Origin: DASUPK01 sp963821705
GTDB taxonomy: Bacteria; Actinomycetota; Thermoleophilia; Solirubrobacterales; 70-9
Reading direction: 5' to 3'
Assembly: GCA_963821705.1 (NCBI GenBank)
Contig: CAWGEV010000005.1
Location: forward strand, 62,001 to 126,000
Length of the DNA: 64,000 nucleotides
Shown: positions 8,361 through 17,320 of the stretch, one piece after another
Layout: every line of letters begins with the position of its first letter
How positions within the stretch are numbered: position 1 is the first letter of the stretch
Program-made: the position numbers and the translations under genes
Notes under the pieces: model-generated
The model's database searches: none
Told to the model about the DNA's origin: nothing
Seen by the model: only the letters and a program-made list of their open reading frames with translations

Positions 8361-10367
8361 ATGAGCGCGACCTCCTACGGCTGGCTGGTGCTCGCCTTCC
8401 CGCTCGCGGGGACGCTGATCATCAGCCTCGGCTGGAGGTGGCTCCCGAGCCGCACGGCCGGCTGGATCGGCACCTCGATGATCGCGCTCTCCTTCCTGGC
8501 GTCGATCGGGATGCTGGTGAAGATCCTCGACCTGCCCGTCGACCACCGGCAGGTCACGGACTCTCTCTACGACTACGCCAGCGCCACGGGGCTGAACATC
8601 CAGCTCAACGTCCTGGTCGACCCGCTCTCGATCTACATGTGCCTGATCGTCAGCGGGGTCTCGATGCTGATCCACCTCTACTCGATCAGCTACATGACCT
8701 CGGACCGCGGCTTCAACCGGTTCTTCGCCTACCTCAACTTCTTCGTCTTCTCGATGCTCCTGCTGGTCCTGGCGGGGAACCTGGTCCTGCTGATCGTCGG
8801 CTGGGCGTTCGTCGGGTTCGCCTCCTACGCGCTGATCAGCTTCTGGTACCGGCGCGGGACAGCGACGCGCGCCGGCATGAAGGCGTTCGTGATCAACGTG
8901 ATCGGCGACGTCGGCATGGTCCTCGCCGCCTTCTTCATCTTCCGGGACCTCGGGACCTTCGACCTGCTCTCGATCTTCAGCAAGGCCCCGGAAACGTTCC
9001 ATACCAACCAGGGCGTCGTGATCGCAATCTGCCTCCTGCTGCTGGTCGGCGCCTTCGCCAAGTCGGCCCAGGTCCCGCTCCACACCTGGCTCCCCGACGC
9101 GATGGAGGGCCCCACCCCGGTCTCGGCCCTGATCCACGCCGCGACGATGGTCACGGCCGGCGTCTACCTGATCGCCCGCTTCCACCCGCTCTTCGAGATC
9201 GGGCTCACCGCCGCCGACATCGCCGCCTTCATCGGCCTGGCCACCCTGCTGATCGCGGCGACCATCGCGCTGGTCGTCACCGACCTGAAGCGGATCATCG
9301 CCTACTCCACCATGAGCCAGATCGGCTACATGGTCGTCGGGGTCGGGATCGGCGCCTACTCGGAGGGCCTCTTCCACCTGATGACCCACGCCTTCTTCAA
9401 GGCCCTCCTCTTCATGGCGGCCGGGTCGGTGATCGGGGCGATGGCGAACCGCCAGGACATCGACCTGATGGGCGGCTTCCGCAAGTCGCTGCCATTCACC
9501 TCGGCGATGCTGATCATCGGAGCCCTGGCGCTGGCGGCCTTCCCGCTCACCTCGGGCTGGTTCTCGAAGGACGAGATCCTCGACTTCGCCGCCTATCGCG
9601 GCGGCTTCTACGTGATCTTCGCGATCGGGGGCTACATCGGCGCCCTGCTCACTGCTTTCTACGCCTTCCGGATCGGCTTCCGGGTGGTGTTCGGCCCGCC
9701 GTGTGAGGTGGCGCGGGACCTCGAGCAGGGGGTCCACGAGCATCTCGAGCCCGAGAACCCGGCGACGGGCGAGAAGGAGGACATCGACGTCGGCTTCCCG
9801 GGCGAGAAGCACACCGTCGCCGAGGACGCCTGGCCGATGAAGATCGCGATGACGATCCTGGGCTTCGGCGCGCTGTTCGCCGGATTCGTCCAGATTCCCG
9901 GAGTCGACGACGTCGTCCACAAGTTCCTGCACGGCTCCTTCCTGGACTCGAAGCTCTACGAGCAGGGACCGAGCACCGCCGCCGCGTATCACGGCCTGCT
10001 GATCGGGGGCCTGATCTCGGTGCTCGGCATCGCGATCGCCTACTACGCCTACCTGCGCAACCCCGGCTGGACCGCCGCGCTCCAGCGGCGTTTCCCCTGG
10101 GCCCACGACTTCCTCGAGAAGAAGTGGTACTTCGACGAAGCGATCGACATCCTCGTCGTTCGCCCGGCGCTCGCCGTCGGCCGCTGGTCGAATGCGATCT
10201 TCGAGCGCTACGTCGTCCAGGGGCTGGTCGTCGGCGTGACCGACCTGGTCCGCGGCGCCGGCGCCGGTGTCCGCGGCGCGCAGTCCGGCTACCTGCGCTC
10301 GTACGCGCTGCTGCTCGTCAGCGGCTTCGCCGCCCTCGGCCTCTACTTCCTGCTGCAGGCGTCCTGA
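8361..10367 (+). CDS. nuoL: NADH-quinone oxidoreductase subunit L
   Basis: Largest antiporter-like proton-pumping subunit, 668 aa with about 16 hydrophobic segments and the long lateral helix region near the C-terminus. Core motifs are visible: LNVLVDPLSIYM, HLYSISYM, GWAFVGFASYALISFWY (conserved Glu replaced by Gly-Phe context), KSAQVPLHTWLPDAMEGPTPVSALIHAATMV split over residues 234-262, and DLKRIIAYSTMSQIGYM. A hydrophilic loop (about residues 455-490) is rich in Glu and Asp. Start ATG 8361. The stop is followed by a ten-codon open frame leading into nuoM. Confidence 0.97.
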   Translation: MSATSYGWLVLAFPLAGTLIISLGWRWLPSRTAGWIGTSMIALSFLASIGMLVKILDLPVDHRQVTDSLYDYASATGLNIQLNVLVDPLSIYMCLIVSGVSMLIHLYSISYMTSDRGFNRFFAYLNFFVFSMLLLVLAGNLVLLIVGWAFVGFASYALISFWYRRGTATRAGMKAFVINVIGDVGMVLAAFFIFRDLGTFDLLSIFSKAPETFHTNQGVVIAICLLLLVGAFAKSAQVPLHTWLPDAMEGPTPVSALIHAATMVTAGVYLIARFHPLFEIGLTAADIAAFIGLATLLIAATIALVVTDLKRIIAYSTMSQIGYMVVGVGIGAYSEGLFHLMTHAFFKALLFMAAGSVIGAMANRQDIDLMGGFRKSLPFTSAMLIIGALALAAFPLTSGWFSKDEILDFAAYRGGFYVIFAIGGYIGALLTAFYAFRIGFRVVFGPPCEVARDLEQGVHEHLEPENPATGEKEDIDVGFPGEKHTVAEDAWPMKIAMTILGFGALFAGFVQIPGVDDVVHKFLHGSFLDSKLYEQGPSTAAAYHGLLIGGLISVLGIAIAYYAYLRNPGWTAALQRRFPWAHDFLEKKWYFDEAIDILVVRPALAVGRWSNAIFERYVVQGLVVGVTDLVRGAGAGVRGAQSGYLRSYALLLVSGFAALGLYFLLQAS

Positions 10368-10395
10368 TGGTGGGCACCGATATGGAGACGACCTC

Positions 10396-11907
10396 GTGAT
10401 CCAGATCCTCTTGTGGGCGCCCCTCGCCGCCGGCCTCCTCGCCTGCGCGATGCCGAAGGCGCTCGTGCCGCTGCCACCGGTCCTCACCGCCCTCACCCGG
10501 CTCGTGCTGGTGATCTACGTGGTCGCCAACTTCGACCCGTCGCTCGGCCTCCAGCACACCGTCAACGAGAGCTGGATCCCGGCCCTCGGCGTCCGCTACC
10601 AGCTCGGCGTCGACGGGATCAGCCTCTTCCTCGTCGTTCTCACCTCGGTGCTCTGGCTGGCGGCGACGGTCTGGTCGACGTTCCACCTGCCGGAGCGGCC
10701 GCGGACCTACTTCCTGATGCTGGGTCTCGCGGAGACCGCGACGCTCGGCGCGTTCCTCGCCCAGGACCTGATCCTGTTCGTCCTCTTCTTCGACCTGATG
10801 CTGATCCCGTTCTACTTCCTGTTCGGGTCGTGGGGCGTCGAGCATCCGGGCCGGCCCGAAGAGGAGGAGGGCGTGATCAGGCCGCAGCCGGCCGTGATCA
10901 AGATGATCGTCTACACGCTCGTCGGCTCGCTGCTCATGCTGGTCGGGGCGATCGCCGCCGGAATCCTGGCGGCGAACGGCGGCCCGGTCGACTTCAACAT
11001 CCAGCACCTGGCGGCGCATCCGCTCGGCAGCGGCAGCCAGTACTGGATCTTCTGGTTCTTCATGGCGGCCTTCCTGGTGAAGATGCCCGCCTTCCCGCTG
11101 CACGGCTGGATGCCCGACGCCTACCGGGTCGCCCCGCTTCCGGCCCTGGCCCTCTTCTCCGGGGTGCTCTCGAAGGTGGGCGCCTACGGGATGTTGCGGG
11201 TGGTGCTGCCGCTGTTCCCGGCGGCGACGACCCACTTCCAGGAGGTGATCCTGATCGTCGCCGTCGCCTCGATCCTCTACGGGTCGGTGATGGCCTTCAC
11301 CCAGAACAGCGCGCGGCTGGTCGCCGGCTACTCCTCCGTCGCGCAGCTCGGCTTCATCACTCTCGGGATCTTCAGCCTGCGGGCCGACGGCGCGGACGGC
11401 GCCGTCCTCCAGATGGTCAACCACGGGCTGGTCATCGCCCCGCTGCTGCTGATCTGCGTCGTGCTGGCAGCGCGGTCGGGCGGCGACGACATCACCAAGA
11501 TGGGCGGCCTCGCGATGCGGGCCCCGGTGCTCGCCGCCCTCTTCCTGATCGTGACCATGGCCCTGCTCGCGATCCCCGGCTCCTCCAACTTCATCGGCGA
11601 GTTCTACATCCTCAACGGCATCTTCCAGGAGAAGATCGTCTTCGCCTTCGTCGCCGCGATCGGCATCGCGCTGGCCGCCTACTACGCGCTGCGCCTCTAC
11701 CAGCACGCGATGCACAACCGCAAGCCGGAGGGGATCGAGTCACGTGAGATCGGCTGGACCGAGGGCGCCGTGATCGGTGGCTTGGTCGCCTGCATCGTCG
11801 CGATCGCCCTCTATCCCGGGTTGATCCTGAGCCGGGGCGAGTCCTCGACCGCGGCGTCGGTCAACGCGACGCACCAGACGACCCCGACGCAGGTGGCCGA
11901 GCGATGA
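10396..11907 (+). CDS. nuoM: NADH-quinone oxidoreductase subunit M
   Basis: Antiporter-like proton-pumping subunit, 503 aa. Motifs: LGVDGISLFLVVLTSVLW near residue 70, FFDLMLIPFYFLFG with the conserved helix-5 acidic residue, and VKMPAFPLHGWMPDAY near residue 230. Start taken as GTG 10396, because reading further upstream in this frame runs into the nuoL C-terminal coding region without homology. GTG overlaps the stop of a ten-codon frame (10367-10399) that itself overlaps the nuoL stop, so ribosomes could be handed over stepwise. GGAG at 10384-10387 is a plausible binding site. Stop overlaps nuoN (ATGA). Confidence 0.95.
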   Translation: MIQILLWAPLAAGLLACAMPKALVPLPPVLTALTRLVLVIYVVANFDPSLGLQHTVNESWIPALGVRYQLGVDGISLFLVVLTSVLWLAATVWSTFHLPERPRTYFLMLGLAETATLGAFLAQDLILFVLFFDLMLIPFYFLFGSWGVEHPGRPEEEEGVIRPQPAVIKMIVYTLVGSLLMLVGAIAAGILAANGGPVDFNIQHLAAHPLGSGSQYWIFWFFMAAFLVKMPAFPLHGWMPDAYRVAPLPALALFSGVLSKVGAYGMLRVVLPLFPAATTHFQEVILIVAVASILYGSVMAFTQNSARLVAGYSSVAQLGFITLGIFSLRADGADGAVLQMVNHGLVIAPLLLICVVLAARSGGDDITKMGGLAMRAPVLAALFLIVTMALLAIPGSSNFIGEFYILNGIFQEKIVFAFVAAIGIALAAYYALRLYQHAMHNRKPEGIESREIGWTEGAVIGGLVACIVAIALYPGLILSRGESSTAASVNATHQTTPTQVAER

Positions 11908-13487
11908 CCTTCAACGCCCCCCACATCGACTACTCCGGGCTCTCGCCGGTCATTGCGCTCACCGCGGGGATCGTCGTCGTCCTGATGGTCGGGCTGATCC
12001 CCCGGATCGGTCGCTTCACCGTCGCGAGCCTGACGCTCGCGGTGCTCGCCGTCACGGCGGCACGGTGCATCATCGAGTGGAACACGAACGAGAGCCTGGT
12101 CGCCGGGGCGCTCCGTCTCGACGCCTTCGGACTCGCCGCCGCCCTGATCGCCTGCACGGCCGCAGCGATCGCCGTGCTGCTCTCGATCCGGGAGTCCGCG
12201 GCCGAGGAGGCCGGGTTCGGCGCCTTCTACGCGCTGCTGCTGGGCTCGGTGCTGGGCATGACCCTGATCGCCCAGGCGCAGAACCTGATCGCCTTCTTCG
12301 TCGCGCTCGAGCTGCTCTCGATCCCCCTCTACGTGCTCTGCGCGTCGGCTCGCCGCCGCGAGGCGTCGCTCGAATCGGGTCTGAAGTACCTGATCATCGG
12401 CTCGATCGGCTCGGCAACCCTCCTCTACGGGTTCGCGCTGCTCTACGGCGCTTCGGGATCGATGGACTTCTCCGGCATCGCCCACGCCGTCGGCCCGGGC
12501 GGGCACGGGAAGGACACCCTCGTACTGATCGGCACCGCGATGGTCGCCACCGGCCTCGCCTTCAAGACCTCGCTGGCGCCCTTCCACCAGTGGACGCCGG
12601 ACGTCTACCAGGGCGCCCCCACCCCGATCACCGCCTTCATGGCCGTCGCGACCAAGGCGGCGGCCTTCATCGCGCTCGCCAGGCTCTTCGAGGTCGCCCT
12701 TGGCCCGATCGCCCACGACTGGAAGCCGGCGCTCGCTGCGATCGCGGTGGCCTCGATAGCAGTCGGCAACATCGGCGCACTCGGGCAGGACTCGCTGAAG
12801 CGCCTGATGGGCTACTCGGGCATCGCGCAGGCCGGCTACATGCTCGCCGGCATCGTCGTGGCGACCGAGACCGGCCTCGAGGCACTGGTCTTCTACCTCG
12901 CGGCCTACGCGCTGATGAACCTGGCGGTGTTCGCGGTCATCGTCGCCCGCGAGCGCGAGACCAGCCGGGGAGACGACATCTCAGCCGTCGAGGGCCTCGG
13001 GCGAGCCGCGCCCGCGCTCGCCTGGCCGCTGACCATCGGAATGCTCGCGCTCGCCGGCCTCCCCGGCACCTCCGGGTTCATGGGCAAGCTCTTCCTGATC
13101 GAGGCCACCGTCGACGGCGACTACACCTGGCTCGGTGTGGTGATCGTGGTCGGCTCGATGGTCTCCCTGGCCTACTACCTGCGGGTGATCGCGGCGGTCT
13201 GGATGCGACCGGAGCCCGGCGCAGCGACGGTCGGCGGGGCGATGCCGGCGATCGCCGGCGGCGCTCCAGATGCACCCCAGGGTGCTTCCCCAGAACTGGT
13301 AGCCGGCGCTACCAATTCGGCAGCGGGGGCTGGCCGCTCTGGGGAGAACAAGGGGACCGGCCGCTGCGTCCTGATCTGGGGCTCCGCGGTGCTATGCGCC
13401 GGCGCGACCGTCGTCTTCGGCATCGCCCCCTCGCCGCTGATCGACTGGGCGTCCCACGCGGCGAGCTCCCTGGCGACGACGCTCTAG
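11904..13487 (+). CDS. nuoN: NADH-quinone oxidoreductase subunit N with low-complexity C-terminal insertion
   Basis: Antiporter-like subunit N, the last gene of the operon, 527 aa. Motifs: ALELLSIPLYVLCA (helix-5 Glu), FKTSLAPFHQWTPDVYQGAPTPITAFMA near residue 220, and LMGYSGIAQAGYML. ATG 11904 overlaps the nuoM stop. Between the penultimate helix (YLRVIAAVWM) and the last helix (CVLIWGSAVLCAGA) lies an Ala/Gly/Ser/Pro-rich stretch of about 50 residues encoded by bases 13230-13360, containing perfect DNA hairpins (13272-13285, 13288-13344, 13298-13313). It looks like an in-frame structured insertion. Convergent with the next gene. Confidence 0.96.
   Translation: MTFNAPHIDYSGLSPVIALTAGIVVVLMVGLIPRIGRFTVASLTLAVLAVTAARCIIEWNTNESLVAGALRLDAFGLAAALIACTAAAIAVLLSIRESAAEEAGFGAFYALLLGSVLGMTLIAQAQNLIAFFVALELLSIPLYVLCASARRREASLESGLKYLIIGSIGSATLLYGFALLYGASGSMDFSGIAHAVGPGGHGKDTLVLIGTAMVATGLAFKTSLAPFHQWTPDVYQGAPTPITAFMAVATKAAAFIALARLFEVALGPIAHDWKPALAAIAVASIAVGNIGALGQDSLKRLMGYSGIAQAGYMLAGIVVATETGLEALVFYLAAYALMNLAVFAVIVARERETSRGDDISAVEGLGRAAPALAWPLTIGMLALAGLPGTSGFMGKLFLIEATVDGDYTWLGVVIVVGSMVSLAYYLRVIAAVWMRPEPGAATVGGAMPAIAGGAPDAPQGASPELVAGATNSAAGAGRSGENKGTGRCVLIWGSAVLCAGATVVFGIAPSPLIDWASHAASSLATTL
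13272..13344 (+). repeat. Multi-hairpin insertion in the nuoN coding region
   Basis: Contains GCACCC/GGGTGC (13272-13285, 2-base loop), then outer stem CCCCAGA (13288-13294) / TCTGGGG (13338-13344) enclosing GGTAGC/GCTACC (13298-13313). Encodes an Ala/Gly/Ser-rich loop. No second copy was seen in the window. Confidence 0.65.
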
Positions 13488-13527
13488 CGTCGCTCACCAC
13501 CTGCGTCAACAGGCGCCGACCGAGCTA

Positions 13528-15496
13528 CTAGCCGATCAGCTTGAAGCTTGTCTTGGCGGACGCGGTGTTCCCGTATCCGTCTGTGGCGGTGGCGATGACG
13601 CGAACCTTCCACCGCGCTCCGGCGCTGGCCGCCCTGATCTTCTTGAGCGCGGCTCGCTTGAACCTCAGCCTGATCTTCTTCTTGACTCCGGCACGGACCG
13701 AGGCGCGTGGACCGTTTGGCGTCCAATGCCTCGGAGAGAACTCGCGACGCCCCTGAGGAGCCCGCCCCCGCGCCCTTCACCTTCGCTTGAAGGTTCACCG
13801 TGGCGGCCTTGTCGACCTTCACGCTGACGGCGGCGGAGGCGAGCCTCTGCTTCTTCTTCGCCGTCAGCTTCTGCACCGGGGTGGGTTGCTTCTCGACGCG
13901 GAAGGACCCCCGCATGAACGGATGGATCCGGCAGAAGTACGTGTAGGTACCCGCGGGCAGATCCGCGGGCGTCTTCCAGGTGTTGCGATCCGCGGCGGGC
14001 GCCCCGCCGACGCCGCCCTTGTTCCCGTTGAAGCCGAGCTCGCCGGAGTCGAAGGACACCGGTGCGTCGGAGATCGGGTAGGCGATGCCGGTCTTGCCGG
14101 TACAGGGGTCCTTGCAGGCCGTGATCGTGTGGAAGGCATTGACGCTCGGGATCGCGTCGTTGTTCTGGAACGTGAGCGTCTGCCCCGGCTGGATCGTGGG
14201 CACGCTCAGGCCGGCACTCGGATTCGCCTGGAAGGTGAACGACTGGATCCCGATCGTGTTGTTCGCCACCGGAGCGCTCTGCAGCGAGAACGGGTCCGCG
14301 GCTCCCGTCGGCTCCCCGCCGTGGTTGTCGTTCTCGGCCAGGTGCGTGTGGGTGAGGACCTGGGTCTGCGGGATGTCCGAGGCCTGGGCGTCCTTGACGC
14401 TCGGATCGCTGGGAAGGGTCCCGTCATAGACAGCGACGGGCATGATGCCCATCACCTCGTACCAGTCCGCCCTCGAGGTGTCATAGGTCGCGTGCACGCT
14501 CACCTTGTCGCCGGCATTCACCTGCACGCGCCAGTCCTGCGGCGTCGCCCCCATCGCGACGTCCCACGAGACCTCCCCGGCAGGCTCGTAGTAGTGGGCG
14601 TCCGAGGTGAAGAGGGTGTTGGTGTGGCCGCTCCGGGTGTCTCGTAACTGCGTGTCCAGGCCGCCCGGGTGCAGATGTCCGGCCGTGCCGATCAGGGTGA
14701 CGGGGTGGTTGGGGGTCCAGGTCTGGGCGGCTCCGAGGCAACCGTGGGCGCCCGCCGGCCACGAAGCCTCACCTCCGGTCCCGGTGCACGGATGGAGGTC
14801 CGAGGCGGGTGCCTGGTCGGGGAAGGTGTAGGTGCCGTTGTGGCCGTCCGCCCGCAGGGCGTCGAAGACCGGATAGATGCTCGGGTTGCCGGCGACGTCC
14901 ATCCACCTGGTGTGGACCGGCAGTATCGAGGGGGCGTCCGGTGAGCTCGACGGGACGAAGTCGATCCGCCAGACGACGTAGACCTGGGACGCCTGGGCGA
15001 CCAGGTCGTGCAGCATGGTGTTGAGGATCCATGAGTCGCCGGGATGGCTGGGCCAGCCGAAGCCCTGCGGGAGCTGCTGGATCGTCTTCTCCTCCCCGAC
15101 GGCGAACTGCGGCTGGCCATTGACGGCCCAGACGGCGTGGTGGAGGTGCAGGACGTCGACCCGGGGAACCGTTCCGTTCGTGTAGATCAGCTCGGGATCG
15201 AAGCGGGTGATGTAGCCGTCCTGCTGCGGCCAGAGCTTGCTCCCGTAACCGTCGACCGCCGGCTTGAACTCGATGATGTTCTGACCGGGGGCGACGTTGA
15301 CCGGCCCGTAGCAGTAGGTGATGTGCTCGACGCCCTGGTAGTCGACGTGGGCGATGGAGCCGGGCTTGTCGGCGATCGGCGGGCACTGGCCGTTCACTCC
15401 TGCCTTTGCCGCGTGCGGAATCGCGAGCAGCGCCGCGAAGGCGCAGCCGAACACAGCCAGCCAGTTGCGAACCCTGGGCAGAATCGAAGTCTCCAT
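13528..15496 (-). CDS. Secreted copper protein: PHM-like domain plus cupredoxin, frameshifted near the 3' end
   Basis: Start ATG 15496, preceded by GGGAGGG; signal peptide METSILPRVRNWLAV..AKA. Residues 35-400 resemble the two-domain copper type II monooxygenase (PHM) fold: HLHHAVW near residue 117 for one copper, GHLHPGG near residue 270 plus Met-containing TYDTSRADWYEVMGIM near residue 345 for the other. A cupredoxin follows (about residues 430-555), with FHTI and YFCRIHPFMRG giving the His, Cys, His, Met ligands of type 1 copper. The frame from 15496 runs to a stop at 13484, but its last 80 residues are non-protein-like. The next frame gives a coherent end (RASVRAGVKKKIRLRFKR... to FKLIG, stop 13528-13530), so a one-base shift lies between about 13690 and 13790. 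The PHM assignment is moderate; the cupredoxin is firm. Confidence 0.7.
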
Positions 15497-15588
15497 GCTT
15501 CCCTCCCTTCCGAGGCAAAGTATCACGCGCGGTCGTTGCGGCCTTTGCAGCCCAATCGATCTGGGGATGAAGCTAGGCTGGCGCACCC

Positions 15589-17226
15589 GTGCGCTACCCG
15601 GTCGAGGCATTCACAGAAGAGGAACGGAGGCTCCTCTCCCCGCACTTCACCAACCTCGAGCGTCCCGTCTTCGCCCTCGTCAACCTGCCGGAGACGATCA
15701 AGGGGGCGCTCTTCGCCCGCTACTCCCGCTACCCGAGGACGCTCCGCCGCCTCTATCTCGATGAGTTCGCCGCGGATGTCCCGGAGGGAGGCCGGCCGTT
15801 CGAGGGCGAGGAGGGCGAGCGCGCCGCCGGGCTCTACGAGCGGGTCTTCATGGGCTACGGCGACGACTCGATCGCCCAGGTCGGCGGGGCCCACGTCGCC
15901 TGCGAGTGGGTCTCCAACGTCCTGACCAAGGTCCTTCAGCGAGGCCGCCTCGCCGCGTACCTGGAGCAGTCGACCCGCTACCTCCCCTACGACCAGCCGC
16001 TGCCGGAGTCGGCCGGCGGCGGGCACCGCTTCTACCGCGACGATACGCTCGGCCCCGAGTACGCCGCCGCAATGGAGGAGCTCTTCGGGATCTACTCGCA
16101 GTCCCTGGCGCGGGTCAGGGAGTGGGCCGCCGAGCGCTGGCCCCGCGGCGAGGAGCCCGAGGCCGCCTGGGAGGGCTCCATCAAGGCGAAGGCGCTCGAC
16201 CTGCTCCGCGGGCTGCTGCCGGCCGCGACCCTGAGCCATGTCGGGATCTTCGCCTCGGGTCAGGCCTACGAGCAGATGCTCCTGAGGATGCTGGCGTCGC
16301 CCCTGCCCGAGTCGCGGCACTTCGCGACGATGATCCTCGACGAGCTCAAGAAGGTGATGCCGAGCTTCGTCGCCCGCGTCGAGCGGCCCGACCGCGGCGG
16401 CGAATGGGTCACCTACCTCGAGCGCCGCCGAGAGGCGGCCGAGCGCTGGGTCGCCCGCATGGGCCTCGATCGCCCCGAGGGCGACGAGCTGGCGCCGTCG
16501 GTCGAGCTGATCGACGTGGAGGGCTCCGAGGACGACCTGATCGCGGCCTCGCTCTTCGAGTCGGCCGCCACCCCGGAGCGCGCGATCCTCGACCGGGTGC
16601 GCACCCTCCCCCCGGACGAGCAGGCCGAGATCATCGCCGACCTCGCCGGCGAGCGCCCGAACCGCCGCCACCGCCCCGGCCGCGGCTGGGAGGCGGTCCG
16701 CTACCGCTTCGAGATCATCTCCGACTACGGCGGCTTCCGGGACCTCCAACGCCACCGGATGCTCACCTGCCAGTGGCAGCGGCTCAGCCCCGATCTGGGC
16801 GCCGGCATCCCCGACGAGGTGCGCGAGGCGGGCGCCGGGTCGGAGTACGAGCGGGCGCTGGAGATCTCGAGGCGGGAGTACGAGCGGCTGGCTGACGCCG
16901 GCATGGCCGACGCGGCGCCCTACGCGCTCTGCCTCGGCTACCGGATCCGCTACCTCCTCGATCTGAACGCGCGCGAGGCGATGCACCTGATCGAGCTGCG
17001 CTCCGGGCGGGAGGGGCACCCGACCTACCGGGCCGTGGCCCAGGCGATGCACGAGCGGATCGCCTCGGTCCACCCTGCGGTCGCGGCGGCGATGACCCAC
17101 GTCGACGCGTCGACCGAGCCGCGCCTCGAGCGCATCATGAGCGAGATCCGCACCCACCGGAAGGGGATCGCGGAGCGCGGGCCGGAGCCCTCGGACGCCC
17201 CGCCCGGCGTCAGCGCCCTCGGCTGA
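15589..17226 (+). CDS. Two-domain ThyX-like (flavin-dependent thymidylate synthase family) protein
   Basis: 545 aa, about twice a normal ThyX (220-270). N-terminal half contains FMGYGDDSIAQVGGAHVACE and GRLAAYLEQSTRYLPYD, which resemble ThyX helices and the SxRY end of the signature. The C-terminal half contains RFEIISDYGGFRDLQRHRMLTCQWQRLSPDLG, matching the RHR start of the RHRxxSxNExSxRY signature, and ends with an R-E-A-H-L-E-R-like helix (DLNAREAMHLIELRSGREGHP) typical of the catalytic arginine region. Together the halves supply one complete set of features, consistent with an internal duplication and division of roles. Start GTG 15589, 92 bp from the divergent copper-protein gene. The enzyme activity (dUMP to dTMP with FAD and methylene-THF) is inferred. 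Confidence 0.75.
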   Translation: MRYPVEAFTEEERRLLSPHFTNLERPVFALVNLPETIKGALFARYSRYPRTLRRLYLDEFAADVPEGGRPFEGEEGERAAGLYERVFMGYGDDSIAQVGGAHVACEWVSNVLTKVLQRGRLAAYLEQSTRYLPYDQPLPESAGGGHRFYRDDTLGPEYAAAMEELFGIYSQSLARVREWAAERWPRGEEPEAAWEGSIKAKALDLLRGLLPAATLSHVGIFASGQAYEQMLLRMLASPLPESRHFATMILDELKKVMPSFVARVERPDRGGEWVTYLERRREAAERWVARMGLDRPEGDELAPSVELIDVEGSEDDLIAASLFESAATPERAILDRVRTLPPDEQAEIIADLAGERPNRRHRPGRGWEAVRYRFEIISDYGGFRDLQRHRMLTCQWQRLSPDLGAGIPDEVREAGAGSEYERALEISRREYERLADAGMADAAPYALCLGYRIRYLLDLNAREAMHLIELRSGREGHPTYRAVAQAMHERIASVHPAVAAAMTHVDASTEPRLERIMSEIRTHRKGIAERGPEPSDAPPGVSALG

Positions 17227-17285
17227 GGCGAGGGTGCGCGTCAGCGCAACCCGTCCAGAGGAATCCAAAGCCCCGATTTTCGTAG

Positions 17286-17313
17286 TTGACTACGAGTCAG
17301 TGCATCGTAGGAT
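17286..17313 (+). promoter_or_regulatory. Sigma-70-type promoter for the LPXTG cupredoxin; probably leaderless
   Basis: TTGACT (17286-17291), 16-base spacer, TAGGAT (17308-17313). Expected transcription start is about 17320-17321, the A of ATG 17321, so the mRNA is probably leaderless. The -35 is embedded in a perfect inverted repeat CGTAGT-TG-ACTACG (17281-17294), a candidate operator. Confidence 0.6.
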
Positions 17314-17320
17314 TGACGCG

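Noticed and set aside
8343..10496. Long minus-strand open frame (717 codons) opposite nuoL
   Set aside because: Shadow of GC-rich nuoL codons; Asp/Glu/Arg-rich composition and no domain. Similar long antisense frames opposite nuoM, nuoN, the helicase and the ACAD gene were rejected for the same reason.
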